Origin: Sphaerotilus mobilis | GTDB lineage: Bacteria > Pseudomonadota > Gammaproteobacteria > Burkholderiales > Burkholderiaceae_C | DNA: 64,000 nucleotides | Direction of reading: 5' to 3' | Assembly (NCBI RefSeq): GCF_004216565.1 | Contig: NZ_SGWV01000009.1 | Location: 186,001-250,000, forward strand | Shown here: piece by piece, positions 37,850 through 54,908 of the stretch | Layout: the number at the start of each line of letters is the position of its first letter | Numbering within the stretch: the first letter of the stretch is position 1 | Notes under the pieces: model-generated | Database searches by the model: none | The model's input: the letters and a program-made list of their open reading frames with translations, nothing else | What the model was told of the DNA's origin: nothing | Translations under genes and position numbers: made by a program

Positions 37850-38988
37850 GCCAGCACCTCGCCGGCCACGCCGCGCGGCGACAGCAAGGCGCCATAGGGC
37901 GCGCTGCCGAAGATCGCGGCATGCAGGCGGGCCCGCCAGTGCGCCGGGCCACGATCCAGCACGGCGGTGGCGAGGTTCTTGGCCGTCGTGCTCACCAGCA
38001 GGTTGCGCAGCAGCAGCGCCCGGCGCAGCTCCGGCGCGATCTGCTCGGCATGACGGCGGCGCCAGAGCGCGGCGGCGTCCGCGCCGCTGGCGGTGGCCTC
38101 GCCGATGGCGGCGGCGGCCAGCCGGCCGCTGATCAGGGCGTTGCCGATGCCGTCGCCTGTCAGCGGATCGGCCAACCCGGCGGCGTCGCCGATGCGCAGC
38201 ACGCCCGCGTCGACGACCTGCTGGCGCCAGCCGCCGAGCACGACCGGGTAGCCGTGGCGGCGTGTTTCGCCCAGCCGGTGCGGCGCCAGCCGGCGCGCCA
38301 CTGGGTTGTGTTCGAGGAAGTGCGACAGGTAGTCGGTCACGGTCGCGCCAGGCCGGCTGTCGCGCTGCCACAGCCCCACGCCGATGTTGAAGGTCAGCAT
38401 CTGCGCGTCGATCTCGACCGGGAAGATCCAGCCATAGCCGCGCCGGTGCCGGGCATCGGTGTGCAGCGCCACCTCGTCGGCCAGCGCGACGGTGTCCGGG
38501 TGGTGGCGCACGGTCCAGTAGGTCCGCACGCCGACCGCATTGGCGCGCACCGAACCGGCCCCGCGGGCGTCGATCAGGTGTTCGAAGCCGGCCCACTCCG
38601 GATCGCTGCGGTCGACCCGGCGGACGGTGCGCCGGACCAGCCGGCAGCCGGCGCGCACCGCCTGGTCGACCAGCAGCGCGTCGAGGTGCTCGCGCCGGAT
38701 GCAGCGGCCCTGGGGTGCGCTCGGATGCTCGCTGCGCCGGCCGTCGGGCGACACCAGGATGCTGCGCCGGACCTGCGCATGGCCGGGCACCAGCGCGTCC
38801 AGCGCATGCAGGTCCAGCCCGAGGGCGCCCAGCTCGCGCAGCGCGATGGGCGTCAGCCAGTCACCGCAGGTCTTGTCGCGCGGGAAGGCGGACTTGTCGA
38901 ACAGCGTGACCGCATGGCCTTGCAGCGCCAGATGCCGTCCAGCCGCCGCACCCGATGGACCCGCGCCGACGATTGCAATGCAAGCCAT
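37846..38988 (-). CDS. Geranylgeranyl-reductase-like FAD-dependent oxidoreductase
   Basis: A 380-residue flavoprotein of the geranylgeranyl reductase / Rieske-less halogenase-like group. The N-terminal GAGPSGAAAG FAD motif is at residues 8-17, a KTCGDWL segment near 40 is typical of the family, and RIGDAAGLADPLTGDGIGNA is the second FAD motif. These enzymes saturate isoprenoid double bonds or oxidise lipid-like substrates. It is the first gene of a tightly coupled minus-strand operon and is divergent from a cyclic-nucleotide-binding protein gene. Confidence 0.87.
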   Translation of the reverse strand: MACIAIVGAGPSGAAAGRHLALQGHAVTLFDKSAFPRDKTCGDWLTPIALRELGALGLDLHALDALVPGHAQVRRSILVSPDGRRSEHPSAPQGRCIRREHLDALLVDQAVRAGCRLVRRTVRRVDRSDPEWAGFEHLIDARGAGSVRANAVGVRTYWTVRHHPDTVALADEVALHTDARHRRGYGWIFPVEIDAQMLTFNIGVGLWQRDSRPGATVTDYLSHFLEHNPVARRLAPHRLGETRRHGYPVVLGGWRQQVVDAGVLRIGDAAGLADPLTGDGIGNALISGRLAAAAIGEATASGADAAALWRRRHAEQIAPELRRALLLRNLLVSTTAKNLATAVLDRGPAHWRARLHAAIFGSAPYGALLSPRGVAGEVLA

Positions 38989-39230
38989 ACCGGAATCTCA
39001 TCCACGGAGGTTGGGGGGCGCTGGGAAAGGTGCCAGGGGCAGCGCCGGGGCGGCGCCAGAGCGGCGGATGTCGGTGCGAGACCCAGAACAGGCCCCCGAA
39101 CTGAGAAATAGTATCAGCGGCGCTTCGGTTTATCATCTTTGATGGTGCCTGAACGGGCCCGCGACCCTGCTGTCGCGTGCAAGATGACGCAAGCCGTCCA
39201 CGTCCACCCCAGCCAGCCGCGAGTAGCCCG

Positions 39231-39731
39231 ATGACGCACGACAACATCGCCCTGCTGAAGAACATGCCCGTGTTCGACCGGATCTCGGAGGGCGCGCTGG
39301 CCGTGGTCCTGTCCGAGTCCCGCACGATCCGCGTGCCGGCCGGCGACCACTTCTTCCTGCAAGGCGACGAGGCGCTCTACATGTATGTGCTCGTCAGCGG
39401 CGAGGCGAGCGTGCGCAAGTCGTGGACGGACCGCGAGCTGGAGGTGGGCCTGCTGCTGCCGGGCGACTGCTTCGGCGAGGTCGCGCTGATCTCGACCTCC
39501 GGCCGCAGCGCCACGGTGCGCGCCGTGACCGACTGCACCGCGCTCGAGATCTCGCCGCTGAACCTGCAGGTGCTGCGCGAACGCGACGTCGACCAGTTCA
39601 TCGAGATCCAGATGAACCTCTCGCGCGAACTCTGCCGCCGCCTGTTGCTGTCGGACGCCAGCCGGATGCTCATCACCGAACCCCATCCCAAGACGGACGA
39701 GGGCGGGCTGAGCTGGCCGCTGCTGTCCTGA
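39231..39731 (+). CDS. Cyclic-nucleotide-binding domain protein without DNA-binding domain
   Basis: A 166-residue protein consisting almost only of a cNMP-binding domain. The phosphate-binding cassette keeps FGE (81-83) followed by ALI and RSAT (92-95), the pattern of cAMP binders such as CRP. The C-terminal part is a short helical tail, with no helix-turn-helix. The ATG at 39231 was chosen; an upstream GTG at 39177 would add 18 unlikely residues. Its divergent position next to an operon with a class III cyclase suggests it reads that cyclase's product. Confidence 0.85.
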   Translation: MTHDNIALLKNMPVFDRISEGALAVVLSESRTIRVPAGDHFFLQGDEALYMYVLVSGEASVRKSWTDRELEVGLLLPGDCFGEVALISTSGRSATVRAVTDCTALEISPLNLQVLRERDVDQFIEIQMNLSRELCRRLLLSDASRMLITEPHPKTDEGGLSWPLLS

Positions 39732-39753
39732 CGATCGGCGACGGCCGGCGGCG

Positions 39754-40311
39754 TCAGCCGTCGACCGGCTGCGTGGGCGTGTCCAGCGTCAGCTGGTAGA
39801 GCGCCAGGTCCAGCCAGCGGCCAAACTTGAAGCCGACCTGCGGCAGGGTGCCGACCAGGCGGAAGCCCAGGCGCTCATGCAGCGCGATGCTGCCGGCGTT
39901 GCTGGCGTCGATGGCACCGATCAGCGCGTGGCGCTCAGCGCGCCGGGCGGCCTCGATCAGCGCCAACATGACCCGCAAGCCCAGCCCCCGGCCGCGGTGG
40001 TCGGGGTGCACATAGACCGAGTGCTCGACCGTGTACTTGAAGGCGGGGAAGGCCCGGAAGGTGCCGTAACTGCCAAAGGCCAGAAGCGTGCCGGCGGCGT
40101 CCTCGATGCCGATGACCGGGAAGCCGCCCTGGCGCTTGACGTCGAACCACGTGACCATGTTGGCCATGCTGCGCGGCTGGTAGTCGTACAGCGCGGTGGT
40201 GTGCACGATCGCGTCGTTGAGGATGGCGAGGATGGCCGGCGCGTGGCGCTCGAAGCTGCAGTCGACCAGGGTGTCGGTCTCGGTGGTATCGGTCGGTGCG
40301 GTGTCGGTCAT
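39754..40311 (-). CDS. GNAT-family N-acetyltransferase (phosphinothricin/MnaT-like)
   Basis: A 185-residue acetyltransferase. The acetyl-CoA pyrophosphate loop is HRGRGLGLRV, followed by the typical NAGSIALHERLGF motif, and the substrate region HSVYVHPD matches the Pat/YncA subgroup, which acetylates phosphinothricin or methionine sulfoximine analogues. It lies 29 bases downstream of gudD on the same strand and converges on the cNMP-binding gene. Physiological substrate unknown. Confidence 0.88.
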   Translation of the reverse strand: MTDTAPTDTTETDTLVDCSFERHAPAILAILNDAIVHTTALYDYQPRSMANMVTWFDVKRQGGFPVIGIEDAAGTLLAFGSYGTFRAFPAFKYTVEHSVYVHPDHRGRGLGLRVMLALIEAARRAERHALIGAIDASNAGSIALHERLGFRLVGTLPQVGFKFGRWLDLALYQLTLDTPTQPVDG

Positions 40312-40340
40312 CGTGAGGTTCCGGGTTCAGCGCCCCGGTC

Positions 40341-41699
40341 TCATCGGTCCAGGGCCGGACGCTTCGGGTCGAAGCGCCAACCGGGCACAAGGTACTGCAT
40401 CGCGACCGCGTCGTCACGGGCTCCCAGGCCGTGACGCAGGTAGAGCTGGTGGGCCTTCTCGACCTCGACCATGTCCAGCTCGACGCCCAGGCCCGGCTTC
40501 TTGGGCACCTGCACATGGCCGTCGACGATGCGCAGCGGCTCGCGCGTCAGGCGCTGGCCGTCCTGCCAGATCCAGTGCGTGTCGATGGCCGTGACCTTGC
40601 CGGGCGCCGCCGCGCCGACGTGCGTGAACATCGCCAGCGACACGTCGAAGTGGTTGTTCGAGTGCGAGCCCCAGGTCAGGCCCCAGTCGCGGCAGGTCTG
40701 GGCGACACGGACCGAGCCGGCCATGGTCCAGAAGTGCGGATCGGCCAGGGGGATGTCGACCGACTGCAGGCTCAGCGCATGAGCCAGCTGGCGCCAGTCG
40801 GTGGCCACCATGTTGGTGGCCGTGGGCAGGCCGGTGGCGCGGCGGAATTCGGCCATGACCTCGCGGCCCGAATAGCCGTCCTCGGCACCGCATGGGTCTT
40901 CGGCATAGGCCAGCACGCCGCGCAGATCGCGCATCAGCCGGATCGCGTCCTTCAGCAGCCAGCCGCCGTTCGGGTCCAGCGTCACCCGGGCCTGCGGGAA
41001 GCGTTCGTGCAGCGCGCGCACGGCCTCGACCTCTTCGTCGCCGCGCAGCACGCCACCCTTGAGCTTGAAGTCGTTGAAGCCGTAGCGTGCCCTCGCGGCT
41101 TCGGCCAACCGCACGACCGCCTCGGGTGTCAGCGCGGCGTAGTGGCGCAGCCGCAGCCAGTCGTCGTCGGCATCGGGCTGGGCGTCGTAAGGCAGATCGG
41201 TGCGGGTCCGGTCGCCGACATAGAACAGGTAGCCGAGCATCTCGACCGCGTCGCGCTGCTGGCCTTCACCGAGCAAGGCCGCGACCGGCACGCCCAGGTG
41301 CTGACCGAGCAGGTCCAGCAGCGCCGACTCGATCGCGGTGACCGCGTGGATGGTGGTGCGCAGGTCGAAGGTTTGCAGGCCACGCCCGCCCGCGTCGCGG
41401 TCGGCAAACGTGCGTTGGACCTGCTGGATCAGGCGCTGCTGCGAGCCCAGCGGCTGGCCGACGATCAGCTCGGCCGCGTCCTCCAGCGTCTGGCGGATCT
41501 TCTCGCCACCGGGCACCTCGCCCACGCCGGTGCGGCCGGCGCTGTCGGTCAGCAGCAGCAGGTTGCGGGTGAAGAACGGCCCGTGCGCGCCGCTGAGGTT
41601 GAGCAGCATGCTGTCGCGTCCAGCCACCGGGATGACGCGCAGGGCGGTGATGCGCGGGGTGTCGCGGGGCGTGTCGCGGAGGTTGTCGATCGGGTTCAT
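40341..41699 (-). CDS. gudD: Glucarate dehydratase
   Basis: A 452-residue enolase-superfamily enzyme that converts D-glucarate to 5-keto-4-deoxyglucarate. It is very close to E. coli GudD along its entire length, including [20 protein letters not shown]-like region, the KLKG lysine motif, metal ligands in [14 protein letters not shown] and ATNM, and the catalytic His in GSHSNNHFD. Its position downstream of a Bug solute-binding protein and a LacI regulator points to uptake and use of aldaric acids. Confidence 0.97.
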   Translation of the reverse strand: MNPIDNLRDTPRDTPRITALRVIPVAGRDSMLLNLSGAHGPFFTRNLLLLTDSAGRTGVGEVPGGEKIRQTLEDAAELIVGQPLGSQQRLIQQVQRTFADRDAGGRGLQTFDLRTTIHAVTAIESALLDLLGQHLGVPVAALLGEGQQRDAVEMLGYLFYVGDRTRTDLPYDAQPDADDDWLRLRHYAALTPEAVVRLAEAARARYGFNDFKLKGGVLRGDEEVEAVRALHERFPQARVTLDPNGGWLLKDAIRLMRDLRGVLAYAEDPCGAEDGYSGREVMAEFRRATGLPTATNMVATDWRQLAHALSLQSVDIPLADPHFWTMAGSVRVAQTCRDWGLTWGSHSNNHFDVSLAMFTHVGAAAPGKVTAIDTHWIWQDGQRLTREPLRIVDGHVQVPKKPGLGVELDMVEVEKAHQLYLRHGLGARDDAVAMQYLVPGWRFDPKRPALDR

Positions 41700-41726
41700 G
41701 GCCGGGTCCTGCTGAGCTTGGGAGGG

Positions 41727-42689
41727 TCAGTCGGCGGTGATCTTGCGGGTCTCGATCACGCGCTTCCAGCGGGCATGTTCCTGCTGCTGGAAAGCGGCGA
41801 ACTGCTCGGGCGTGCTGGCGACGATCTCCAGTCCGGCGGAGGTGAACTGGGTGCGGATCTGGGCGTCGTTGATGGCCGCGACGAGCGCGGCGTGCATCTT
41901 GGCGCGGACATCGGCCGGCAGGCCCAGCGGTCCCACGACGGCCTGCCAGGAGGTCACCTCGACATGTCGCACGCCGGCCTCGCTCATCGTCGGGACATCG
42001 GGCAACACGGGTGAGCGCTTGCTGCCGGTCATGGCCAGGGCCCGCAGCTTGCCGGAGCGGATGTGCTGGATCACCGAGTTCACGTTCTGGAACGAGGCGT
42101 CGACCTGCGCGCCCAGCAGGTCGGAGATCGCGGGGCCGCCGCCCTTGTAGGGCACATGCACGCCAGAGGTGCCGCTCTCGAGCCAGAACAGCTCGGCCGT
42201 GAGGTGGTCGCTGGAACCGTTGCCGGACGAGGCAAAGCTCATCTTGTCCGGATTGGCCTTCAGGTGCGTCACGACATCGGCCAGGCTGCGGTGCGGCGAG
42301 CTTGCAGGCACCACCAGCACATTGGGCGCCTGGACCGCGACGGTGAGTGTGTCGAAGTCTTTCAATGGGTCGTAGGCCAGGCCCTTGAGCAGGTGGGGCA
42401 CGACCACCAGCGGGCCGAGCGACGTGACCAGGAAGGTGTAGCCGTCGGCCGGCGAGCGCTTGACCGCTGCCGCACCGATCGTGCCGGTCGCGCCGGCCTT
42501 GTTCTCGACCACGAAGGTCTGGTTGAACGCCTTGCCCAGGGCGGGCGCCAGCGCACGGGCGACGCTGTCGGTCGATCCGCCGGGCGGGAACGGCACCACC
42601 AGCGTCACCGGGCGGGCCGGCCAGGTCTCGGCCATGGCGGCACTGGCCAGGGACAGCCCGAGCGTGAGGGCGGTCAGGAACTTCTTCAT
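41727..42689 (-). CDS. Bug-family tripartite tricarboxylate transporter solute-binding protein
   Basis: A 320-residue periplasmic protein with a clear signal peptide (MKKFLTALTLGLSLASAAMA) and the Bug/TctC features WPxRPVxLVVPFPPGG, NKxGATG and the conserved Asp-containing loops that bind carboxylates. The start at 42689 has an AAGGA site at good distance. The TctA/TctB membrane partners are not in the window, as is common for Bug proteins in Burkholderiales. It lies 27 bases upstream of gudD, so glucarate or galactarate is a likely ligand (inference). Confidence 0.92.
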   Translation of the reverse strand: MKKFLTALTLGLSLASAAMAETWPARPVTLVVPFPPGGSTDSVARALAPALGKAFNQTFVVENKAGATGTIGAAAVKRSPADGYTFLVTSLGPLVVVPHLLKGLAYDPLKDFDTLTVAVQAPNVLVVPASSPHRSLADVVTHLKANPDKMSFASSGNGSSDHLTAELFWLESGTSGVHVPYKGGGPAISDLLGAQVDASFQNVNSVIQHIRSGKLRALAMTGSKRSPVLPDVPTMSEAGVRHVEVTSWQAVVGPLGLPADVRAKMHAALVAAINDAQIRTQFTSAGLEIVASTPEQFAAFQQQEHARWKRVIETRKITAD

Positions 42690-42731
42690 GGGGTCGGTCC
42701 TTTCGGAGAGGTTGGAACCGGCCTTCATGCC

Positions 42732-42769
42732 GGTAGCGCTACCAAAGTGGACCGAATGGTAGCGCTACC
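42732..42769. promoter_or_regulatory. Paired LacI-type operators upstream of Bug-gudD
   Basis: Two identical perfect 12-bp palindromes GGTAGCGCTACC lie at 42732-42743 and 42758-42769, 26 bases centre to centre, between the LacI gene and the Bug gene. The central CG palindrome is typical of LacI/GalR family operators, and the spacing could place two dimers on nearby faces of the helix. Confidence 0.85.
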
Positions 42770-42811
42770 GATCGAGCCTCACCAGACGCTCGATCTCCGG
42801 GTCTACCCGGA

Positions 42812-43855
42812 TCAGACGCTCTCGCGCTCGGCGATGGAGAAGCCGATGTCGACGATGCGGGACTCGACCGGCCGGCCCTCGGCGCGCTCGACGATGAAGC
42901 GTGCGGCCTGGCGGCCGATCTCGGCGCCGTTGATGCGCACGGTGCTCAGGGCCGGGTGCAGGTCGGCGGCGAACTCGAGGTCGCCAAAGCCGATGACGGC
43001 CAGCGCCTCGGGCACCGCCAGGCCACGCGACTGGGCCTCGGTGATGACGCCGAGTGCCAGCATGTCGGAGCTGCAGAAGACGGCGTCGACATCCGCACCC
43101 GCCTGGAGCAGTTCGCTCAAGGCGGCCCGGCCACTGCGCAAGGTGGTCGGCGCCGGGACGATCACGTGGCGGACCTCTGGCAGGCCCAGTGCCTGGGCCG
43201 CAGACGCAAAGGCGTCCTCCCGTCGGCGCGCCCGTTCGTCGTCGCCGGAGACGATGGCCAGCCGGCGCCGGCCGCGTCCATGCAGGTGTTCAGCGACCCG
43301 ACGGCCGACGTCGACGTGCGAGAAACCGACCAGCATGTCGATGGGCGTGGGCGTGAGATCCCAGGTCTCGACCACCGGGATGCCGGCGGCCACCAGGCGG
43401 CGTCGGCCTTCCGGCGTGTGCAGGATGCCGGTCAGCACGATGCCGTCCGGGCGACGGCCGATGATGGCTTCGAGCAATGCGTCTTCCCGCTGCGGGTCGT
43501 AGCCCGACTGGCCCAACATCAACTGGTAGCCGCTGGCGGCGAGGGTCTCGGTCAAGGCCTGCACCGAGGCGAGGAAGACCGAGCCGGCGATGGTCGGCAC
43601 AACCGCCGCGATGAGTCGGCTGCGGGCCGAGGCCAGCGCACCCGCCGTGCGGTTGGGCACGTAGCCGGTCCGCGCGATGGCGTCGCTGACCTTGCGCAGC
43701 ACCTCGGCCGAGACCTGCGTGGGGGTGTTGACCGCCCGCGACGCCGTGATCGGCGCAACGCCCGCGATCCGGGCCACGTCATGCAAGGTCACCGCGCCAC
43801 TGCCCCGGCGTGACCTGCGCGGTGTCTCCCCGTCCTTCACGCCATCGCTCGTCAT
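42812..43855 (-). CDS. LacI-family transcriptional regulator
   Basis: A 347-residue repressor with an N-terminal helix-turn-helix (VTLHDVARIAGVAPITASRAVN, about 22-43, with the hinge SARSRLIAAVVP) and a periplasmic-binding-protein-like effector domain. It resembles GntR-type members that respond to sugar acids. Upstream of the Bug-gudD-acetyltransferase genes on the same strand and flanked by matching palindromes on both sides, it very likely controls those genes and itself. Confidence 0.92.
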   Translation of the reverse strand: MTSDGVKDGETPRRSRRGSGAVTLHDVARIAGVAPITASRAVNTPTQVSAEVLRKVSDAIARTGYVPNRTAGALASARSRLIAAVVPTIAGSVFLASVQALTETLAASGYQLMLGQSGYDPQREDALLEAIIGRRPDGIVLTGILHTPEGRRRLVAAGIPVVETWDLTPTPIDMLVGFSHVDVGRRVAEHLHGRGRRRLAIVSGDDERARRREDAFASAAQALGLPEVRHVIVPAPTTLRSGRAALSELLQAGADVDAVFCSSDMLALGVITEAQSRGLAVPEALAVIGFGDLEFAADLHPALSTVRINGAEIGRQAARFIVERAEGRPVESRIVDIGFSIAERESV

Positions 43856-43890
43856 GGCGGAATTCTAGGGCGGTGCCAGACCCGCCTTTG

Positions 43891-43902
43891 GCAGCGCTAC
43901 CG
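43891..43902. promoter_or_regulatory. Third operator copy upstream of the lacI-type gene
   Basis: GGCAGCGCTACC differs by one base from the two perfect operators at 42732 and 42758. It lies about 36 bases upstream of the regulator start, consistent with autorepression. Confidence 0.7.
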
Positions 43903-43956
43903 TCCCCCACCCAACGCTGCGTGCCCACGCGGCGACCCCACACCGCGAACACACGC

Positions 43957-43982
43957 AAAAAAGCCACCGCGAGGGTGGCTTT
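43957..43982 (-). terminator. Intrinsic terminator after tRNA-fMet
   Basis: On the minus strand a stem AGCCACC/GGTGGCT (43962-43980) is followed by six T residues (43962-43957). It lies 36 bases beyond the tRNA 3' end. Confidence 0.85.
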
Positions 43983-44018
43983 GCTGCTTCGAGAACTACC
44001 GCTCTCGACATGTATTCT

Positions 44019-44095
<77 letters not shown>

Positions 44096-44107
44096 ACTGA
44101 GAAAGCT

Positions 44108-44136
44108 ATTATGACTTGTTGCGCCGCAACACGCAA
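44108..44136 (-). promoter_or_regulatory. Promoter of the initiator tRNA gene
   Basis: On the minus strand TTGCGT (44136-44131), a spacer of exactly 17 bases, then CATAAT (44113-44108), about a dozen bases before the tRNA 5' end. The spacer contains a near-palindrome TGTTGCG-C-CGCAACA. This gives the tRNA its own transcription start after the rpoBC terminator. Confidence 0.75.
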
Positions 44137-44154
44137 GCGTTCTTTCGGTAAAAG

Positions 44155-44180
44155 AAAAAGGGCCGCATGAGCGGCCCTTC
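44155..44180 (-). terminator. Intrinsic terminator of the rpoBC operon
   Basis: On the minus strand AGGGCCGC-TCAT-GCGGCCCT (44178-44159) is followed by a run of five T. A second strong hairpin without a T-run, GCTGCCGATC/GATCGGCAGC, lies just before it at 44186-44209, between the rpoC stop and the terminator. Confidence 0.9.
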
Positions 44181-44224
44181 GGGAGGCTGCCGATCGGGAG
44201 ATCGGCAGCACGGGTCGAGGCGAC

Positions 44225-48436
<4,212 letters not shown>

Positions 48437-48458
48437 GGGGCTCTCCTATTCCCTGTGC

Positions 48459-52586
<4,128 letters not shown>

Positions 52587-52935
52587 CTATCACTCCGTGT
52601 CGAACACCACCGTCGGGCCAGGACGATGCATCGTTCGGCGACTGGCCTGGGCGGGCGCACGTCCCGGTGGATTGGGGGACGGCCCGTTGCTTGGTGGCTG
52701 GCCACTACCAGCCGCTGGCGGACAGACGGCGCATTGCACGCCACCTCGACCAAACCGGTTCTCCGCAGTCGGTTCAGAGAACACTTGAAAAGACCGTCGA
52801 GGATAGCCCCGGCGACGTTTTCAGGTGCTCTCCAGGGCATCGCCCTGGAAATCGTGCCGACAAGCACGAAAAGGCTGGCCCCGGAGGACCAGCCTTTCAA
52901 GCCATTCAGCGCAGCGACGAGTCGCGCACGCCGGA
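52587..52935 (-). other. rplL-rpoB intergenic region
   Basis: 349 bases without a gene. It contains the attenuator-like hairpin next to rplL and several shorter inverted repeats. In other proteobacteria this spacer carries a partial terminator and an RNase III site that set the ribosomal-protein-to-polymerase ratio. Length and structure agree with that; no extra promoter was identified. Confidence 0.6.
52868..52900 (-). terminator. Attenuator-like hairpin between rplL and rpoB
   Basis: On the minus strand AAGGCTGG/CCAGCCTT (52896-52871), with a 10-base loop, is followed by TTTTC. It lies about 40 bases after the rplL stop inside the operon, so it probably terminates only part of the transcripts. 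Confidence 0.75.
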
Positions 52936-53313
52936 TTACTTGATCTCGGCCTTGGCGCCAGCGTCTTCGAGCTTCTTCTTCGCGGCTTCGGCGTCGGCCT
53001 TGGGGATCGCTTCCTTGACGGGCTTCGGCGCGCCGTCGACCAGATCCTTGGCTTCCTTCAGGCCCAGGCCCGTCAGTTCGCGCACGGCCTTGATGACCGA
53101 AACCTTGTTGGCGCCGGCTTCGAGCAGCACGACGTTGAACTCGGTCTTCTCTTCAGCGACCGGGGCAGCAGCGCCACCCGCGCCACCGCCGGCAACGGCG
53201 ACAGCAGCGGCGGACACGCCGAACTTCTCTTCAACGGCCTTGACCAGGTCGTTGAGTTCCAGGACGGTCATGGTGTCCAGGGCAGCCAGGAAAGCGTCTT
53301 TGTCGAAAGCCAT
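52936..53313 (-). CDS. rplL: 50S ribosomal protein L7/L12
   Basis: A 125-residue stalk protein. The N-terminal dimerisation domain ([18 protein letters not shown]) is joined by an Ala/Gly hinge (about 37-52) to the C-terminal factor-binding domain ([21 protein letters not shown]). It recruits translation GTPases as part of the L10(L12) stalk. It follows rplJ with a 39-base gap. Confidence 0.98.
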   Translation of the reverse strand: MAFDKDAFLAALDTMTVLELNDLVKAVEEKFGVSAAAVAVAGGGAGGAAAPVAEEKTEFNVVLLEAGANKVSVIKAVRELTGLGLKEAKDLVDGAPKPVKEAIPKADAEAAKKKLEDAGAKAEIK

Positions 53314-53352
53314 GTTGGGCTCCTAAATGCGGTTGATTCGTGTGTGAGGGGG

Positions 53353-53877
53353 TCAGGCCGTCGCAGCTTCGGCTGCGGGCTCTTCGGCGCCGCCGCCTTG
53401 CTTCTTGGCCACTTCGGCGAGCACGCGTGCCAGGCCGGAAACGGGGGTCTGCAGCAGGCCGAGCAGCTGGGACAGCAGCACTTCCTTGCTGGGCACGTTG
53501 GCCAGAGCCTTGACGCCATTGACGTCCAGCACCTTGCCACCGAATGCACCACCCTTGATCACCAGCTTGTCGTTCGTCTTGGCAAAGTCGGCGATGACTT
53601 TGGCCGCCGCGACGGCGTCTTCAGAGAAGCCGTAGATCAGAGGTCCGACGAATTGGGCCTCGGCCACTTCAAACTGGGTGCCTGCGACCGCACGGCGAGC
53701 CAGTGTGTTCTTCAGCACGTGAAGATACACACCCTTCTCGCGCGCGATCTTGCGCAGGGCATCCAGATGAGCGACGGTGAGGCCACGGTACTCGGCCACG
53801 GTCAAGGTTTGTGCCTTGGCCGCCTGGGCCTGCACTTCCTCGACAACGGCAGCTTTCTCGTTGCGATTGAGACTCAA
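53353..53877 (-). CDS. rplJ: 50S ribosomal protein L10
   Basis: A 174-residue protein that anchors L7/L12 dimers on 23S rRNA. The start is TTG at 53877. It follows AAGGAG by six bases and gives SLNRNEKAA, the usual start of betaproteobacterial L10. The ATG upstream at 54030 would add 51 residues of leader sequence and is rejected. The C-terminal helix ends in an Ala/Glu-rich tail. A rare TTG start may tune expression together with the leader RNA. Confidence 0.97.
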   Translation of the reverse strand: MSLNRNEKAAVVEEVQAQAAKAQTLTVAEYRGLTVAHLDALRKIAREKGVYLHVLKNTLARRAVAGTQFEVAEAQFVGPLIYGFSEDAVAAAKVIADFAKTNDKLVIKGGAFGGKVLDVNGVKALANVPSKEVLLSQLLGLLQTPVSGLARVLAEVAKKQGGGAEEPAAEAATA

Positions 53878-54193
53878 GGTCCACTCCTTCAAAACGCGGG
53901 ACGTCAGGGACTTGCATCCCCGCCGGCCCGCACCGGTTTCAGCGACCTTGCCGTTCAGGAACCCGCGAGGGTCGAGACCCTCACACGAAAACCCTTGCGG
54001 CGGGACCGCCATCTGCGCTGGTTGGTGCATCCCGGGGGCATGCCCCGTTCGGCGTCCGTTTAAGCAAGGCCGTCGCCCTGCACCAGCGGTCTTGGATGGC
54101 CTGACGACCCGCGCCCGGAGGCACTCGCGCCGTCAGCCCACCAATTTGTGCAGCGCCGCGCCAGACTCGCGCAGCGCCACGATCCTTGTCAGA
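53878..54193 (-). promoter_or_regulatory. rplJ leader, probable L10-binding autoregulatory RNA
   Basis: 316 bases of non-coding sequence between rplA and rplJ. The length and position match the L10 leader of other bacteria, where L10-L12 binds a kink-turn and represses rplJL translation. Several paired segments are visible, for example GGTCTCGACCC and CGGGCGCGGG regions, but the kink-turn itself was not resolved by eye. Confidence 0.5.
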
Positions 54194-54907
54194 TCAGCTC
54201 TGAGCCGTCATGCCCGACGTGATGCTGCCGACGTCCACGCGGACGCCCACACCCATCGTCGAGGACACAGCAACCTTGCGCAGGTAGATGCCCTTGCTGG
54301 TGGCCGGCTTGGACTTGTTCAGCGCGTCCAGCAGGGCCTGCAGGTTGACCTTCAGCTTGTCGGAGTCGAACGAGCGACGGCCGATCGTGCCGTGGATGAT
54401 GCCGGCCTTGTCGACGCGGTACTGGACTTGGCCAGCCTTGGCGTTCTTGACGGCGGTGGCGACGTCCGGGGTCACGGTGCCGACCTTCGGGTTCGGCATC
54501 AGGCCGCGCGGGCCGAGGATCTGACCCAGCTGACCGACCACGCGCATCGCGTCAGGCGAGGCGATCACCACGTCGAAGTTGATGACGCCGTTCTTCACTT
54601 CGGCAGCCAGATCGTCCATGCCAACGATGTCGGCGCCAGCGGCCTTTGCTTCTTCAGCCTTGGCGCCCTGGGCGAACACGGCCACGCGCTTGGTCTTGCC
54701 GGTGCCGTTGGGCATCACGACCGCGCCACGCACGACTTGGTCCGACTTCTTGGCATCCACGCCGAGCTGCACAGCCACGTCGATCGACTCATCGAACTTG
54801 GCAGCGGCGAATTCCTTCACCAGCGTGATCGCGTCGTCGATGGCGTAGAGCTTGGTCGATTCGATCTTGCCCTGCTGCGCCTTCTGGCGCTTGGTCAACT
54901 TGGCCAT
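54194..54907 (-). CDS. rplA: 50S ribosomal protein L1
   Basis: A 237-residue protein binding 23S rRNA at the E-site stalk. The N-terminus [11 protein letters not shown] and motifs [26 protein letters not shown] and [14 protein letters not shown] are those of L1. It starts one base after the rplK stop, with a GGAAGGGG site inside rplK, so the two are tightly coupled. In other bacteria L1 represses rplKA translation. Confidence 0.99.
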   Translation of the reverse strand: MAKLTKRQKAQQGKIESTKLYAIDDAITLVKEFAAAKFDESIDVAVQLGVDAKKSDQVVRGAVVMPNGTGKTKRVAVFAQGAKAEEAKAAGADIVGMDDLAAEVKNGVINFDVVIASPDAMRVVGQLGQILGPRGLMPNPKVGTVTPDVATAVKNAKAGQVQYRVDKAGIIHGTIGRRSFDSDKLKVNLQALLDALNKSKPATSKGIYLRKVAVSSTMGVGVRVDVGSITSGMTAQS

Positions 54908-54908
54908 G

